A DNA stretch of 64,000 nt from Megalobrama amblycephala (GCF_018812025.1 NC_063061.1:5011796-5075795), one strand, 5' to 3'; shown: positions 46,256 through 57,639, counted from the stretch's first letter. Program-made: numbers and translations. The notes: generated by a model not told the origin, from the letters alone.

Positions 46256-46813
46256 TAAAGGGGGTCGCACACCGGACGAGAAGCGTATTTAAAATTCAAA
46301 CACATTATTCTCTATGAGTGTACACACACCGGCGGCGCCATTCGGCATCTCTGTCCGCGCCCGCGGCGCCCAGCAACGGTTCAGGACCTTGTTCAAAATC
46401 CCGCAGTGCCACGTACATAATCTTATGTTAAATTTACACTTATTTGTCTCAAATCGTTGTTAATATATACTGACTTTGCCATGTGCTGCAATATAAATTT
46501 AGTTTTAGGCTACATTAATTTACAGAAATCAGCTGCTTGAATGAAAATTACTGATGTTATTGGATTTTCAGGTGATATTCTCAATTCATTCAGTTAACGG
46601 ACGCTCTGAGGTAATTATTTAATTATTATTATTTAAACCAATTATTTAATTGGTTTAATTATACAGTACAATCATAACATAGTACTGACATTATCTTAAT
46701 TCCATAATGTCCTTAAACATAATATTGCTGGCCATAAACTGAGAAAGTAAGCGATACCTTGAGTTGTCCTAGACGCAGCGCTGCGCTTCTCGTCCGGTGT
46801 TCGACCCCCTTAA
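46256..46813. mobile_element. Nested MITE in intron 1 of the SAM-like gene
   Basis: Left end TAAAGGGGGTCGCACACCGG with ACGAGAAGCG; right end CGCTTCTCGTCCGGTG then TTCGACCCCCTTAA. The arms match over about 28 bp. The flanks TAAA and TTAA may be remnants of a TTAA target. GC-rich interior, no coding frame. Confidence 0.8.
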
Positions 46814-47240
46814 CGCGGCATGAAGTCGCCATTAGCTGCACTGTACTATCGTATTATTACCAGTATTATAACAATGAGATAAGTACAGCACAGTTTATGA
46901 AAAATAGAATTTAAAGACCGTGTAAAGTGAATTCAGTCATTTTCTTCTAAACAGGTCATACATGTATTTCTCAACGATGTGTAAAAAGCATTTCAACCAT
47001 TTTGACACCTAATTTCATGAACTTATCGTTATTTTTAATCATTCAAATTTGGCTGGGTGGTTAATAACACTTTCTTCTTTAGTCTGACAAACTCAAAACA
47101 CATATTTATTTTGACTTTACACGGACTTTAAACTAACGTTAGTTAGATGTTGTCGCGATATCCGCGGGCGGCTACATGCTAACCACAGACATGGACACAG
47201 AAAAGTTTACGTTACATTGACAATGAAAATACTTGCTTAC

Positions 47241-47340
47241 CTTGAATATGCGACGAAGTTGCACCGAAGAAGCCCAGGGCAAAACGGATCGAGCGTGTTC
47301 AAGTTCAAGTGACGGTTATTTCAAACGAATGTTGTGAGAA
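47241..47340 (-). other. Probable first (noncoding) exon and promoter of the SAM-like gene
   Basis: On the minus strand, TCGCATATTCAAG is followed by GTAAGC, a strong donor. Upstream is a GC-richer block with GGGCGGGGGG-type words (47360-47375), which may be GC boxes. The 3' boundary at 47241 is supported; the start is not. Confidence 0.4.
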
Positions 47341-47549
47341 AATTCCAGAACAACAGCGGGGGGCGGGGGGAAGGGGCGTCAACCCAGAACATGGTTTACT
47401 CTTTGAAAAATAACCCAGAAACCTAAAAAAAAAAAAACAGGAATTGGGTCAAAATATTAGCCCTATAACCCAGAAAATGGTTACTCTCTGAAAAAATAAC
47501 CCATAATTTTAACCCAACACAAATAACTCAGGAGTTTTTAGAGTGTATT

Positions 47550-47997
47550 ATTAAGGTACGTTTCATATGTTATATTCTCTTGTGCAAAAGACAGGAATAA
47601 AAGAGACAACAAGCAAGCATATTATTATTAATATTAATATTATTGTATGCATACTAAAAATATCTAACAGTAACATAACAGGTATAGACGAGCCAGGCAC
47701 ACATAAGAGTGATGTTGTGTGGCTGCTGCATGGTGGCCGCTGCGTTTCACGGTGCCAAGTCCAGTGGTGCATTAAAGATGAATATAAAAGTGATGGATCA
47801 TCAGACAGGCACAACTGTGACAGGTTGTCGTTAGGATGGTGAATTTAATAATAAAAGATTGTCTCGGTAAACGTATATACCGGTGACAGGTCGATTTGCA
47901 GGTACATATACATTATAACGGTGTCCTGCCACAGAGAGAGTTTACCCCAGCTCGGAAATTGCCAGCTGTGATGGTTATCTTCTCCTGAATGAGTGTG
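47550..47997. other. Unassigned noncoding stretch
   Basis: Short overlapping frames on both strands without recognisable domains. Confidence 0.4.
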
Positions 47998-48445
47998 AGC
48001 ATCAGTAGCCATGAGTCGCATTGAAGTGATGTCATCTCCCTCTCTTCGATTGATTGGCTAGAGGAGATGTCAATCTAGAACTAGTGGACCAATGGTGGCG
48101 CTTAAGCCCGGCCTAATTTACATGAAACTGGAACTGCAACATTTGGAAACGCAAGAGCAAAACGTAGAAAGAAGAGCAAAGAGAAAAACAGCACAAGCGC
48201 ACAAAAGAGTAAAATATGAGCAGAAAATGTAGGAGAGCAGAAAGAAAAGAGTATTAAAAGCAAGGAAAACAACTTTTAAGAACGCACAAGTTTAAGATTT
48301 GTGCAATATCATTTTTAATGTGTTTAAAGTTTTTATTCATGCTTGTTATTTTCTTAAATGTGCTTTAAATTTTTTGATTCACGCTTATTATTTTTTGATA
48401 CGTGACTGCAATACTATTGGCGGGAATCTGATCCCATAGCAAACA
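47998..48445 (-). repeat. Right arm of the distant inverted repeat
   Basis: Inverse of 38648-39210. It ends near GCGGGAATCTGATCCCATAG, just before the 5' region of NLR unit 3. The enclosed 8.8 kb includes the Ty3/gypsy and SAM-TIR elements. Confidence 0.8.
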
Positions 48446-48519
48446 ACCTATTGAAAGTTCACATAAATTCCGAAATCCCCGGATGTGTTCTTAATCCGCC
48501 CCCTTTATCGAGGCAGCCA

Positions 48520-48845
48520 GGTATCAATGAACGTTGCCTGAACCACATTTGTGTGGCTATTAATATGTTTTAAACCTTTTAAATGAAAACGAAAAGAGAC
48601 AGAGTGGTGTTTAACTGGAGCAGCTAGAGCGAGCGTTATGAAGTTCGCTGCTGTACCATTTGCTGAATCCTCCCGTCCTCCTGAGCCGAACTTGTCCGGT
48701 CCGAACTAACAAGTCTGAACTTCGCCTACTTGGTATTGAGAAACACCTCATTTCTCTTTCTGACATCCTCTCGAAATGCCGGAAGCGAATGACAGAAATA
48801 CCAGTTTTCAGCGTCATTCTGGCTTTCAACATCCTTGAAAATAAG
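48520..48845 (+). promoter_or_regulatory. 5' region and first noncoding exon of NLR unit 3
   Basis: Collinear with 9325-9650. Donor GAAAATAAG|GTAACTTTT. A T-rich expansion follows the donor, and the sequence GAAAATAAGGTAAC is repeated at 48880-48895, giving a second possible donor. Confidence 0.55.
48585..48594 (+). promoter_or_regulatory. ISRE/IRF-type element upstream of NLR unit 3
   Basis: GAAAACGAAA, identical to 9391-9400 and in the same context (CCTTTTAAAT before it). Confidence 0.55.
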
Positions 48846-48900
48846 GTAACTTTTTTTTCTTTTTTTTCTGTTTTTTTTTTGAAAATAAGGTAACGTCGCC

Positions 48901-49345
48901 ACTGGCATAAAGTTGTTTTGACGTTCGATATTCGCAATTATAAAGACTGGATTGTCTCTAAAGTTACACCCAACGCTGGTAGGCTATGCACGTTTCTAAC
49001 TTCAGTTGAATTTTAACAAAAATTGTTATTTTCACTACTATATCACAAATATGAAAGGTGTGCATCATAGCTGACATGTTGGTTTTATGACTGTAAATTA
49101 TTCCCATCAAATGTTATTGAGCTTTAAATTATGACATATTTATGTATGAGCCCATATTCAGTAGTGAAAAATAGCAATTTTTACATATGATTTGACAGTG
49201 TATTTTAATATCAAAAATTTTAAAGATGTGCATGATAGCTGACACCCAGATGAACACTTTACAGTAGGTTTTATGACTGTAAATTATTCTCCTCAAATGT
49301 TATTAAAGTTAGAAACGTCGAACATCAAAACAACTTTATGCCAGT
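48901..49345. repeat. Foldback element in intron 1, unit 3
   Basis: ACTGGCATAAAGTTGTTTTG at the left is mirrored by CAAAACAACTTTATGCCAGT at the right. It is the counterpart of 9688-10261, shortened internally by deletions. Confidence 0.75.
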
Positions 49346-49521
49346 AATGTCGCAAAACTCATAAACTTGTTCTGCTGGTAAGTGGTAAGACTCCTAATGC
49401 AAGCTTTTAACACTATTATTTATTTCCATTTAAGTGTAATATAAAATATCCTTAAAGTTCTTAAAATTCACATTCACTTTTATATTATTGTTTATTATTG
49501 TTTGTGTTTCTATTCTTGCAG

Positions 49522-49554
49522 AGAATGAACTGACTGAGATGGACAATTTTAACA
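49522..49554 (+). CDS. NLR unit 3 exon 2 (start codon exon)
   Basis: Same 33 bases as 10433-10465. ATG at 49539; the two-codon uORF (49525-49533) is also conserved. Confidence 0.65.
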
Positions 49555-49688
49555 GTAGGCTGTCATCTGGGCATTTTCTAATTATTTTTTGTCTCATGGT
49601 TTTGGGTGTAACACGATTTCATCAGTCAAGGCAAAAAAACTTGAATTAATCTTTCAAGCTTTATTTTCAGTCTGTAAAGTGCTTTAAA

Positions 49689-50201
49689 CATAGATGCAAA
49701 CTTCTCACCTTTCAGTCGCAATTCACCTTTTTGAGGTCAAAATAGGTCACTTATGGGATTTGCATAGATCCAATTAGAAAGTGTTTTTAGAAGGGGGAAG
49801 GGGGGGGGGGGGGGGGGGGTCTTACAAGGGTACTTGGTTGTTTCATCAAGTACAGTACAATGTTTCCTTTACTCTTACTTTAAAAACTAATGTCTTTAAA
49901 GGGGAATATTTTATGTATTTGAGGTCTGAGATGTAGGGAATGGTGAAGAGAGAGAGGGCAAACATTTTGCAGTTTAGCTCAGTATTGCCATCTAATCAGA
50001 CAATATTGTCTTAAATATCCTGCATTACAGTTTTGGATATATACCGTATTAAAAATAAATGAAAAAAATCCCTTAAAGTAATTACAAATAAACATGTAAA
50101 GCAAAATTAAAAAAACAAAAACAAAAAACATATCGTGCGAAGCGTGCCCCGCCCCACGCGATGTTCTCACCTTTTTTCCCCCTTACCTGTTTGCATCCCT
50201 G
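49689..50201. mobile_element. TIR insertion specific to unit 3 intron 2
   Basis: Ends CATAGATGCAAAC and GTTTGCATCCCTG, inverted copies with two mismatches. TTTAAA repeats on each flank. It contains a run of 20 Gs (49800-49819), which may be an assembly-sensitive site. Unit 2 has only CTTTTTAAAAAAG here. Confidence 0.65.
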
Positions 50202-50230
50202 TTTAAAATAATAATACAAAAAAGTTAGGG

Positions 50231-51313
50231 TGAATTAAGGGTTATTGGGACAGTTTTTGGATTTCCATCTTTTCTAAGGTTTCTTGCCATAAATTAAAAA
50301 CATCAGCAGCACATGATACATTTCTGTAATACTGAAGATGTTAACTATTCATTTGAAGAGGAATCAATGTTATATTATAATGATGTGTGACACACTTTTC
50401 TGTAAACTGAGCCAAAAAATTTTTTGGTAACATTTGGGTGATTGGGACAGCACATCTTTTCACTGATTTAGGGCAGTGTAAGCATATTTACTGTATTGCA
50501 CAAGTTAGTTCATACTTTGATATAATTTCATCTGCAATATTTCCTTTTCTCTCTATTATGAGCCCATGTTTATTTAGCCTTGTGTAAAAGAAGGCTTGAA
50601 GCCCAAAAGTCATTGAAAACATTTTAAAATCAAGAAAATAAGTTAAAAAAAAAAAAAAAATTAAAAAAAAAAAAAAAACAGGTCCAAAATTCATACAACA
50701 AAATTATGTAAACTGATCAAAATCCTGAACTGTTTGAAAACACATTTAATCTGCACAAACCATTATTATTGTGAAAAAAAAAAAAAAAAAAAAAATCAGT
50801 TAAAAAAAGTTTAACTATAATATTTCTATTTTCAGAATTTGGTCATTTTATTTGATCAAAAACTAGCTAGTTCATGAATATTTTTGTGGTTGATTAGAGC
50901 ATGCACAAATAACGAGGTTGGGAACCAATTATTATCTATTGCAAGGTTAATCATTTTCTTAATTAGCAAAGCCTTTCAGCACTTTCCCAATCAATTCCCA
51001 AAAACTTTTGTTGTCCCATCCACCCAAAAAGTTTGTACAATATAGTATATGACAATTTTAGGACCTTATTATTAAAACTATCAAAAGCTTATGTCATTTC
51101 CTCAGTTCATGCATTTCACAGTCAACTTCCTGTTTAATGCCTGCCCCGCCCACCTACATGATGTCACGCTAATGGGGTCATCACATTTTAATGATGTGGT
51201 CTCACAGCTAGGGCTCATCAAAAAAGGTTTTTATTTTCACTCATTAGGTGAGAAAATAAATTCTGTATTTATACTGTCCCATTTGACCTCATGACCCAAT
51301 CGCCCTTAATTCA
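50231..51313. mobile_element. TIR DNA element in intron 2, unit 3
   Basis: Counterpart of 10581-11587. The terminal repeats have one or two mismatches (TGAATTAAGGGTTATTGGGA at the left). Confidence 0.75.
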
Positions 51314-51465
51314 GCTGATGTCAAATCATTACACAAAGCTTGAATAATTGTGCTGAATAAGTGCTCATTTCATTCATGATATTTAAGGCTAAAATGAACA
51401 ACATTAATAAACATTAATAATAGAGTTATTGGGTGCCTAAAATAAATTTTTACCTTGTCATTTAG

Positions 51466-51585
51466 AGCATCACTCTGCTGGGCCAAATGTCAGCGCTGCA
51501 GCTCAGAGTGGAAGTCAGATTACATCACCTGTGCTCACTAACAATACAATAACAGGCCATGTCAACATCATACATAATACACCTA
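51466..51585 (+). CDS. NLR unit 3 exon 3 (N-terminal linker)
   Basis: 120 nt as in unit 2. Differences: SQITSPVL for SQITAPVL, and HNTP for HNAP. Donor GTAAGT. Confidence 0.75.
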
Positions 51586-52183
51586 GTAAGTAAAATGTGT
51601 TGTACATTTCATAGATGTTGATAATTTTGACTATGATCATTTTTTTTGATAATTTATTGAGTATTTTCTTTTAGCTGTTGACATCTTATAATTTATTGAC
51701 ATTTGAGACACCCCAGGTAGGGTAAAACATTAACTAATAGATATCATCATACTTCCCCAGTTGATTGATTACATTAAGAATTGCAAACATTTTTAGTAAG
51801 TTTTCTTAAATGTTATGTTTAAATTTGCAAATAAGGCATTATCTAATTAAATATGCACTAATTTGCATACATTTCTAGAACACAAATCTGAACATTGGTT
51901 TCATTTTTTATTATTTTTTTGACTATTAGAGTTAAACGTTTTTACAGAGGGGATTTTGGATATCTTTTTGTATCACAGAAAATACTGTCAACAGCCAGAA
52001 AAAATAAAATTTTATCATTTTTTAAAAAATAAAATGTTGTATAAAGTCAGGAAAATTATGTATCAACAAACCCCTCTATAAAAATCTTCAAAATATAGAT
52101 AGAAATAAAACTGTAAAGTAAGTGCTGCTGAAGTGGAAATTTCTGAGAAAAAACTATTTCTGAGAAAACGGTCTTTAAAGATA

Positions 52184-54841
52184 TACCGATCAGGCATAAC
52201 ATTATGACCACCTTCCTAATAATGTGTTGATCCCCTTTTGCTGCCAAAACAGCCCTGACCCATCGAGACATGGACTCTTCTAGACCCCTGAAGGTGTGCT
52301 GTGGTATCTGTTGTTAGCAGATGTTAGCAGCAGATCCTTTAAGTCCTGTAAGTTTTGAGGTGGATCAATGGATCAGACTTGTTTTGTTCAGCACATCACA
52401 CAGATGCTCGATTGGATTGAGATCTGGGGAATTTGGAGGCCAAGTCAACACCTCAAACTCATTGTTGTGCTCCTCAAACCATTCCTGAACCATTTTTGCT
52501 TTGTGTCAGGAGCATTATCCTGCTGAAAGAGACCACAGCCACCAGGGAATACCGTTTCCATGAAAGGGCGTACATGGTCTCAACAATGCTTAGGTAGGTG
52601 GTACGTGTCAAAGTAACATCCACATGGATGGCAGGACCCAAGGTTTCCCAGCAGAACATTGGCCAAAGCATCACACTGCCTCCGCCGGCTTGCCTTCTTC
52701 CCATAGTGCATCCTGGTGCCATGTGTTCCCCAGGTAAGCGACGCACACGCACCCGGCCATCCACGTGATGTAAAAGAAAACATGATTCATCAGACCAGGC
52801 CACCTTCTTCCAAGTCAAGTCAAGTCACCTTTATTTATATAGCGCTTTTTACAATGGAGATTGTGTCAAAGCAGCTTTACATTGATAACTGGTACATATT
52901 TTTTGCTGCACAGCAGCTCTTAAAGAATAGTGTCAATGCAGGCAGATCAAAGCACTGTTGAATAAATGTCAAGAATACTGTTGAATATCAAATGTCAAGT
53001 CAAATGTCAAGTGTCCCCATCTAAGCAAGCCAAAGGCGACAGCGGCAAGGAACCCAAACTCCAACAGGTGACATCAGGTGGCAAACAAGTGGCAAATAGG
53101 TGTTAAAATGGAGAAAAAAAAACCATGGGAGAAACCAGGCTTAGTCGGGGGGGCCAGTTCTCCTCTGGTGAACAGTGTTTTGTTACAAATCAGGTTGCTA
53201 TCATAAGTCTGATAGGACAAAGTATTTATTTCAGTTCCATCCAGTTGAGGATCGTTTTCATCACGCCGGTATGGACGGTTTGTTGAGGAACTGTGCTACT
53301 GGCTGTCGTGTTGATGATGTCTTCACAGTGGATGATCTAGTCAACTCAATCTCTGCTGATACTTCAGGGCTGCGTTGTGGTCATGTCAAGGCGCAGGTCC
53401 TTGGTCTCAGCTGGATACGGCCCGGATCCGGTTGACTACGGTAAACCTCGGGATAAACAGAAAGACTAGTATTAGCGTAGATGCCATTCTTTTTCTGATG
53501 TAACGAGTACATCTATAGGAAGTGTTCCCGGTTCCGGCTGACCTAATTTATGCAGCCTAATAATCCTTTAACGGATTTTAAAATATAAATTGATAATGTG
53601 TTATGTGTATGCCAGGTTAAAGAGATGTGTTTTTAGTCTAGATTTAAACTGACAGAGTGTGTCTGCATCCCGAACAATGCTAGGAAGATTGTTCCAGAGT
53701 TTAGGTGCCAAATAGGAGAAGGATCTACCACCTGCGGTTGATTTTGATATTCTAGGTATTATCAGCTGGCCTGAGTTCTGAGAATTGTGAAGGATTATAA
53801 TGCATTAAGAGCTCGCTTAGGTACTGGGGGGCTAAACCATTTAGTGCTTTGTAAGTAATTAGCAAGATTTTAAAATCTATACGATGTTTAACAGGAGGCC
53901 AATGCAGTGTTGACAGAACTGGGCTAATATGGTCATACTTCCTAGTTCTAGTAAGAACTCTAGCTGCTGCATTTTGTACGAGCTGTAGTTTATTTATCAA
54001 GCGGGAGGAACAACTACCCAGTAGAGCGTTAAAGTAATCTAGCCTTGAGGTCATGAACGCATGAACTAACTGTTCTGCATTCTTCATTGAGAGCATATGC
54101 CGTAGTTTAGATATATTTTTAAGATGGAAGAATGCGGTTTTGCAGATGCTAGTAACATGGCCTTCAAATGAAAGATTGGTATCAAAGAGCACACCCAGGT
54201 TCCTAACTGACGACGAGGACTTAACAGAGCAGCCATCAAGTGTTAGACAGTATTCTAGGTTATTCCATTGCTCCGTGGTCCAGTTCTGATGCTCACGTGT
54301 CCACTGTTGGCTCTTTCGGCGGTGGACAGGGGTCAGCATGGGTACCCTGACTGGTCTGCAGCTATGCAGCTCCATACAACAAACTGAGATGCACTGTGTA
54401 TTCTGACACCTTTCTATCAGAACCAGCATTAACTTCTTGAGCAATTTGAGCTACAGTTGCTACAGTAGACCACACGGGCCAGCCTTCGCTCCCCATGTGC
54501 ATCAATGAGTCTTGGCCGCCCATGACCCTGTCGCCGGTTCACCACTGTTCCTTTCTTTGGAGCACTTTTGATAGAGACTGACCACTGCAGACCGGGAACA
54601 CCCACAAGAGCTGCAGTTTTGGAGATGCTCTGACCCAGTCGTCTAGCCATCACAATTTGGCCCTTGTCAAACTCGCTCAAATCCTTACGCTTGCCCATTT
54701 TCCTGCTTCTAACATCAACTTTGAGGACAAAATGTTTACTTTCTGCCTAATATATCCACCCACTAACAGGTGCCGTGATGAAGAGATAATCAGTGTTATT
54801 CAATTCACCTGTCAGTGTCATAATGTTATGCCTGATCTGTG
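52184..54841 (-). mobile_element. Tc1-like transposon in intron 3, unit 3 (interrupted by a LINE)
   Basis: TACCGATCAGGCATAACATT at the left and AATGTTATGCCTGATCTGTG at the right: the same family and position as 12521-15227, each end with one substitution. Minus-strand transposase remnants: N-terminus from about 54698 ([20 protein letters not shown]) and C-terminal part 52818-52474 (VAWSDESCFLLHHVDGRVRV, then GGGSVMLWPMFCWETLGP). The catalytic WSDES Asp is present but the frame is broken in several places. Confidence 0.85.
52813..54262 (-). mobile_element. 5'-truncated LINE inserted in the Tc1 element
   Basis: It lies antisense to the window. The 3' end is at the left (AAGTCAAGTCACCTTTATTT then ATATAGCGCTTTTTACAA). 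Coding remains at 54262-53752 contain LGVLFDTNLSFEGHVTSICK, LVQNAAARVLTRTRKYDHIS and YKALNGLAPQYLSELL, the C-terminal end of CR1/L2-type LINE ORF2. TTCC(A) flanks both sides, a short target duplication splitting CTTCTTCCATTGCTCC of the Tc1. The clade is inferred from motif style only. Confidence 0.8.
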
Positions 54842-55024
54842 AATGTACTGTAATTGAAATCTACAGACGCAAATACATAAAGTGCTATAAAAGATACACA
54901 AAAGTGTATTTTGGATGTTTTCTTTCCATTGGTCCTCTTTCAACACTTAATGAAAAGCCAAAAAGCGCAAAATCCCAAAATTGACAGGTGCATGAAAACA
55001 GTGTTTTTGTCTAATTTTCTGCAG

Positions 55025-55069
55025 GTTCTACTTGGTTTCGCCCACCCTCTGAAACAACAGAAAACTCGG
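55025..55069 (+). CDS. NLR unit 3 exon 4 (45-nt spacer exon)
   Basis: Reads SSTWFRPPSETTENSG after splicing. Acceptor CTGCAG, donor GTAAGA. Confidence 0.7.
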
Positions 55070-55221
55070 GTAAGAGATAAATCTGATATGTCTTGAATGT
55101 TTTACCTTTCACCTTTTAATTTAGCATCTACAGTCTGCTCTAAAATGTCTTACACTTTTAGAATCAGAATTAGTTTTAAATGCACTAACCCTGTTTAATA
55201 TTGCTTATTTTATGTGTGCAG

Positions 55222-56932
55222 CAACAAGATCTGTGATTTTAAAATATCAGAAGCAGATCTGCAGCGAGTATCAGTGTGTGACCGAGTATAACTCACTGCC
55301 TGGTGAACAAGTTCTGCTGTCTGAGCGCTACACACAACCTCTGATCCTTCAGAGACATAGAGGTCGAAAAGAGAGAGAAGAAGAGATCAGATCCAGTGGA
55401 GAAAGCTTCCAGAAGGTCCTCAGCGCCTGGAGCAGTGATGACTCTGTCCATCTGAACTCTCTGTTCGACCCAGATGGACACGGGATCCGTCCCAGTGCTG
55501 TTATACTGCAGGGGAATTCTGGGAACGGGAAATCTTTCACTGTGCAGAAGATCATGATGGACTGGGCATCTGGTGACCTCTACAAAGAGCGGTTTGATGT
55601 TGTGTTCCACTTGAAGTGTAAAGAAATAAACCGCATTTGTGGCATAAAGAGTTTGGTGGAGATCTTGAGCTGCAGTTGTAGTTTAACATCAGATCAGATC
55701 TCACAGGTACTACAGCATTCACCAGAGAAGATGCTCTTCATCATCGATGGATTTGATGAGCTGAGACTCACTCAGGACATTAATGACATGTCACCACACA
55801 CTGATCTGCTTCAGAAAGCCCCAGCTGAGGTTATTCTTTGTGACCTGCTGAGGGGTCGAATCCTGCCAGAGTCCTTCCTTCTGGTCACCTCCAGATCTAC
55901 AGCCACAGATACACTGAGTAAACTGCTCAAAGGACCTCAGCGTTTCTCTGAGATTATGGGATTTTCAGAAAAGGGGGTAGAGGAGTACTTCCAGAAGTTT
56001 TTTCAAAATGAGGAACTTTTCAGGACAGCTTACACACTTGTGAAGACGAATGTAACCCTCATCACCGCCTGTTCCATACCTGTCGTCTGCTGGATCATCT
56101 GCACAACTATCAAGGAACGACTCAAAACCGCTGAAGATGTAACAAGTGGACTGGAAACCACCACCTCCATCTACGTTGACTTTGTGTGCACGCTCTTGAA
56201 GCATCACTCTCAGGGTTCGAGTCAGTCCATCCCGACCCTGCTGATGAGTCTGGGTCAGCTGGCAGAGAGAGGGATGCTGGAACAGCAAGTCCTGTTGGAT
56301 GAGAAAAGTGTTTATGAAACAGTTTCAGACCCTGCTGGCAGTCCGTTCCTGTGCAAGTTCCTGTTTAAGAGAAGAATCGACCAAGAGACGATGTTCAGTT
56401 TCATGCATCTCAGCTTTCAGGAGTTCTTCACTGCTCTGTACTATGTCTTTCTGGATGAAGAAGAGTCCCAGAGAAAATTTACACAGCTATTTTCCATTGA
56501 TAAAAAATCAAGTCATTATGATATTTGTCCTGCACATTTTTTAGCTGTGGTGCAGTTTGCATTTGGTCTGCTGAATAAGGATGTGAGACGCACACTTGAG
56601 TAACATGATCTCTTTGTTCATTTAAAAACACAGACTCTTCTGAAGGAATGGATTTTGAAAATGGGTCAAAATAATGACGCATATCCAAGTAAAGCACTTT
56701 TTTACCTTCACTGTCTCTATGAACTTCATGAAGAGGACTTTGTGAAAAAAGCTATGGAAACCTGGAAAAGAATTGATGCATATGGTAAATTAAGCAGAAC
56801 AGACTGCCAGGTCCTGCTGTACTGCTCTCAGTGCTGTCAGTGCATAGAAGAACTGGATCTTTCTCAGTGCATATTATCATCTGAAAATTTCCGTATTATT
56901 CTGCCTGTTTATCACAAGATTAAGAAAGTAAG
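55222..56932 (+). CDS. NLR unit 3 exon 5: FISNA-NACHT with premature stop
   Basis: 1711 nt. FISNA from VILKYQKQICSEYQ, Walker A GNSGNGKS, Walker B LFIIDGFDEL, LLVTSRSTA, all as in unit 2 and with the frame intact over the six-T run (55998-56003). Differences from unit 2 over the first 265 residues are only about nine. TAA at 56601-56603 (ACA CTT GAG TAA against ACA CTT CAG AAA in unit 2) truncates after NKDVRRTLE. Beyond it the frame remains open: LKEWILKMGQNNDAYPSKAL to KKVR at the donor. Clean continuation suggests the stop is recent. Confidence 0.92.
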
Positions 56933-57153
56933 GTAAGTGCTTTGTTCCAAAACAGATACATGATGGATCTTATTAATATCTGTATAATTCATTCTATTTT
57001 TTAGATTCAGATTATTCATACATCACTGGTTGGTTAACCAGTGATACATATTCAATACATTGTAAAAATGTCATTACGTTTTTTTTTGATTATTATTGCA
57101 AGTTAACTTGATTATTTAGTCTGTACACGCATCTTCTGGATTTGATTTTACAG

Positions 57154-57237
57154 CTTGTCCATAGATGTTTCATCAGACTCTGATCTTGATGAACTGATAA
57201 ACACTTTCACAAGAGGACAGAACCTGAGATCACAGTG
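57154..57237 (+). CDS. NLR unit 3 exon 6 (LRR block, first exon)
   Basis: 84 nt, phase 2, reading LSIDVSSDSDLDELINTFTR. Donor GTAATG. Confidence 0.7.
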
Positions 57238-57355
57238 GTAATGTCTCAAAATACATTTTATACATTTAATATATTTTATGTACACATGAGTTATCATCCT
57301 TCAGTGTGCTTTTGTTTCAGTTCATAAATCTTTTGTTCTGTCCTTTGATTTGCAG

Positions 57356-57427
57356 CATTGATGTATTCTTCATATTTACAAAATTTAAGAATTGTTCTCT
57401 TTATTTGACGATCAAAGAAGAAATCAG
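57356..57427 (+). CDS. NLR unit 3 exon 7 (LRR block, second exon)
   Basis: 72 nt, phase 2, reading IDVFFIFTKFKNCSLYLTIK. The following intron has grown from about 100 bp in unit 2 to 2.6 kb by insertions. Confidence 0.7.
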
Positions 57428-57639
57428 GTGAAGAATATTATTTTTTTTTCTGTTCATCAAATAGCTGTTTCTCATGATAACCAGACAAACTTATGTGGCG
57501 ATTATATTTTGGATAACCAGTTATATCATCACCTTGTTCAATAACCATAATAGCATAATTTAGCATTACATGTGTACGTATAAGCCTTTTCCTGTCATAG
57601 TTTGTTCTGCACAATCTAATACTTTCAGATTCTAGTTAG

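Larger units (their letters stand above)
44961..47546. mobile_element. 2.6-kb TIR element enclosing a spliced SAM-like gene
   Basis: Left end ACACTAAAAACTCCTGGGTT, right end TAACTCAGGAGTTTTTAGAG followed by TGT: inverted copies with a 2-nt difference. Both subterminal zones (44981-45245 and 47385-47520) are full of TGGGTTA / TAACCCA words that can pair. Such CACTCTAAAAA-type termini are frequent in cyprinid noncoding DNA. No transposase is visible. Inside are the exons described separately and a nested MITE at 46256-46813. Confidence 0.7.
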
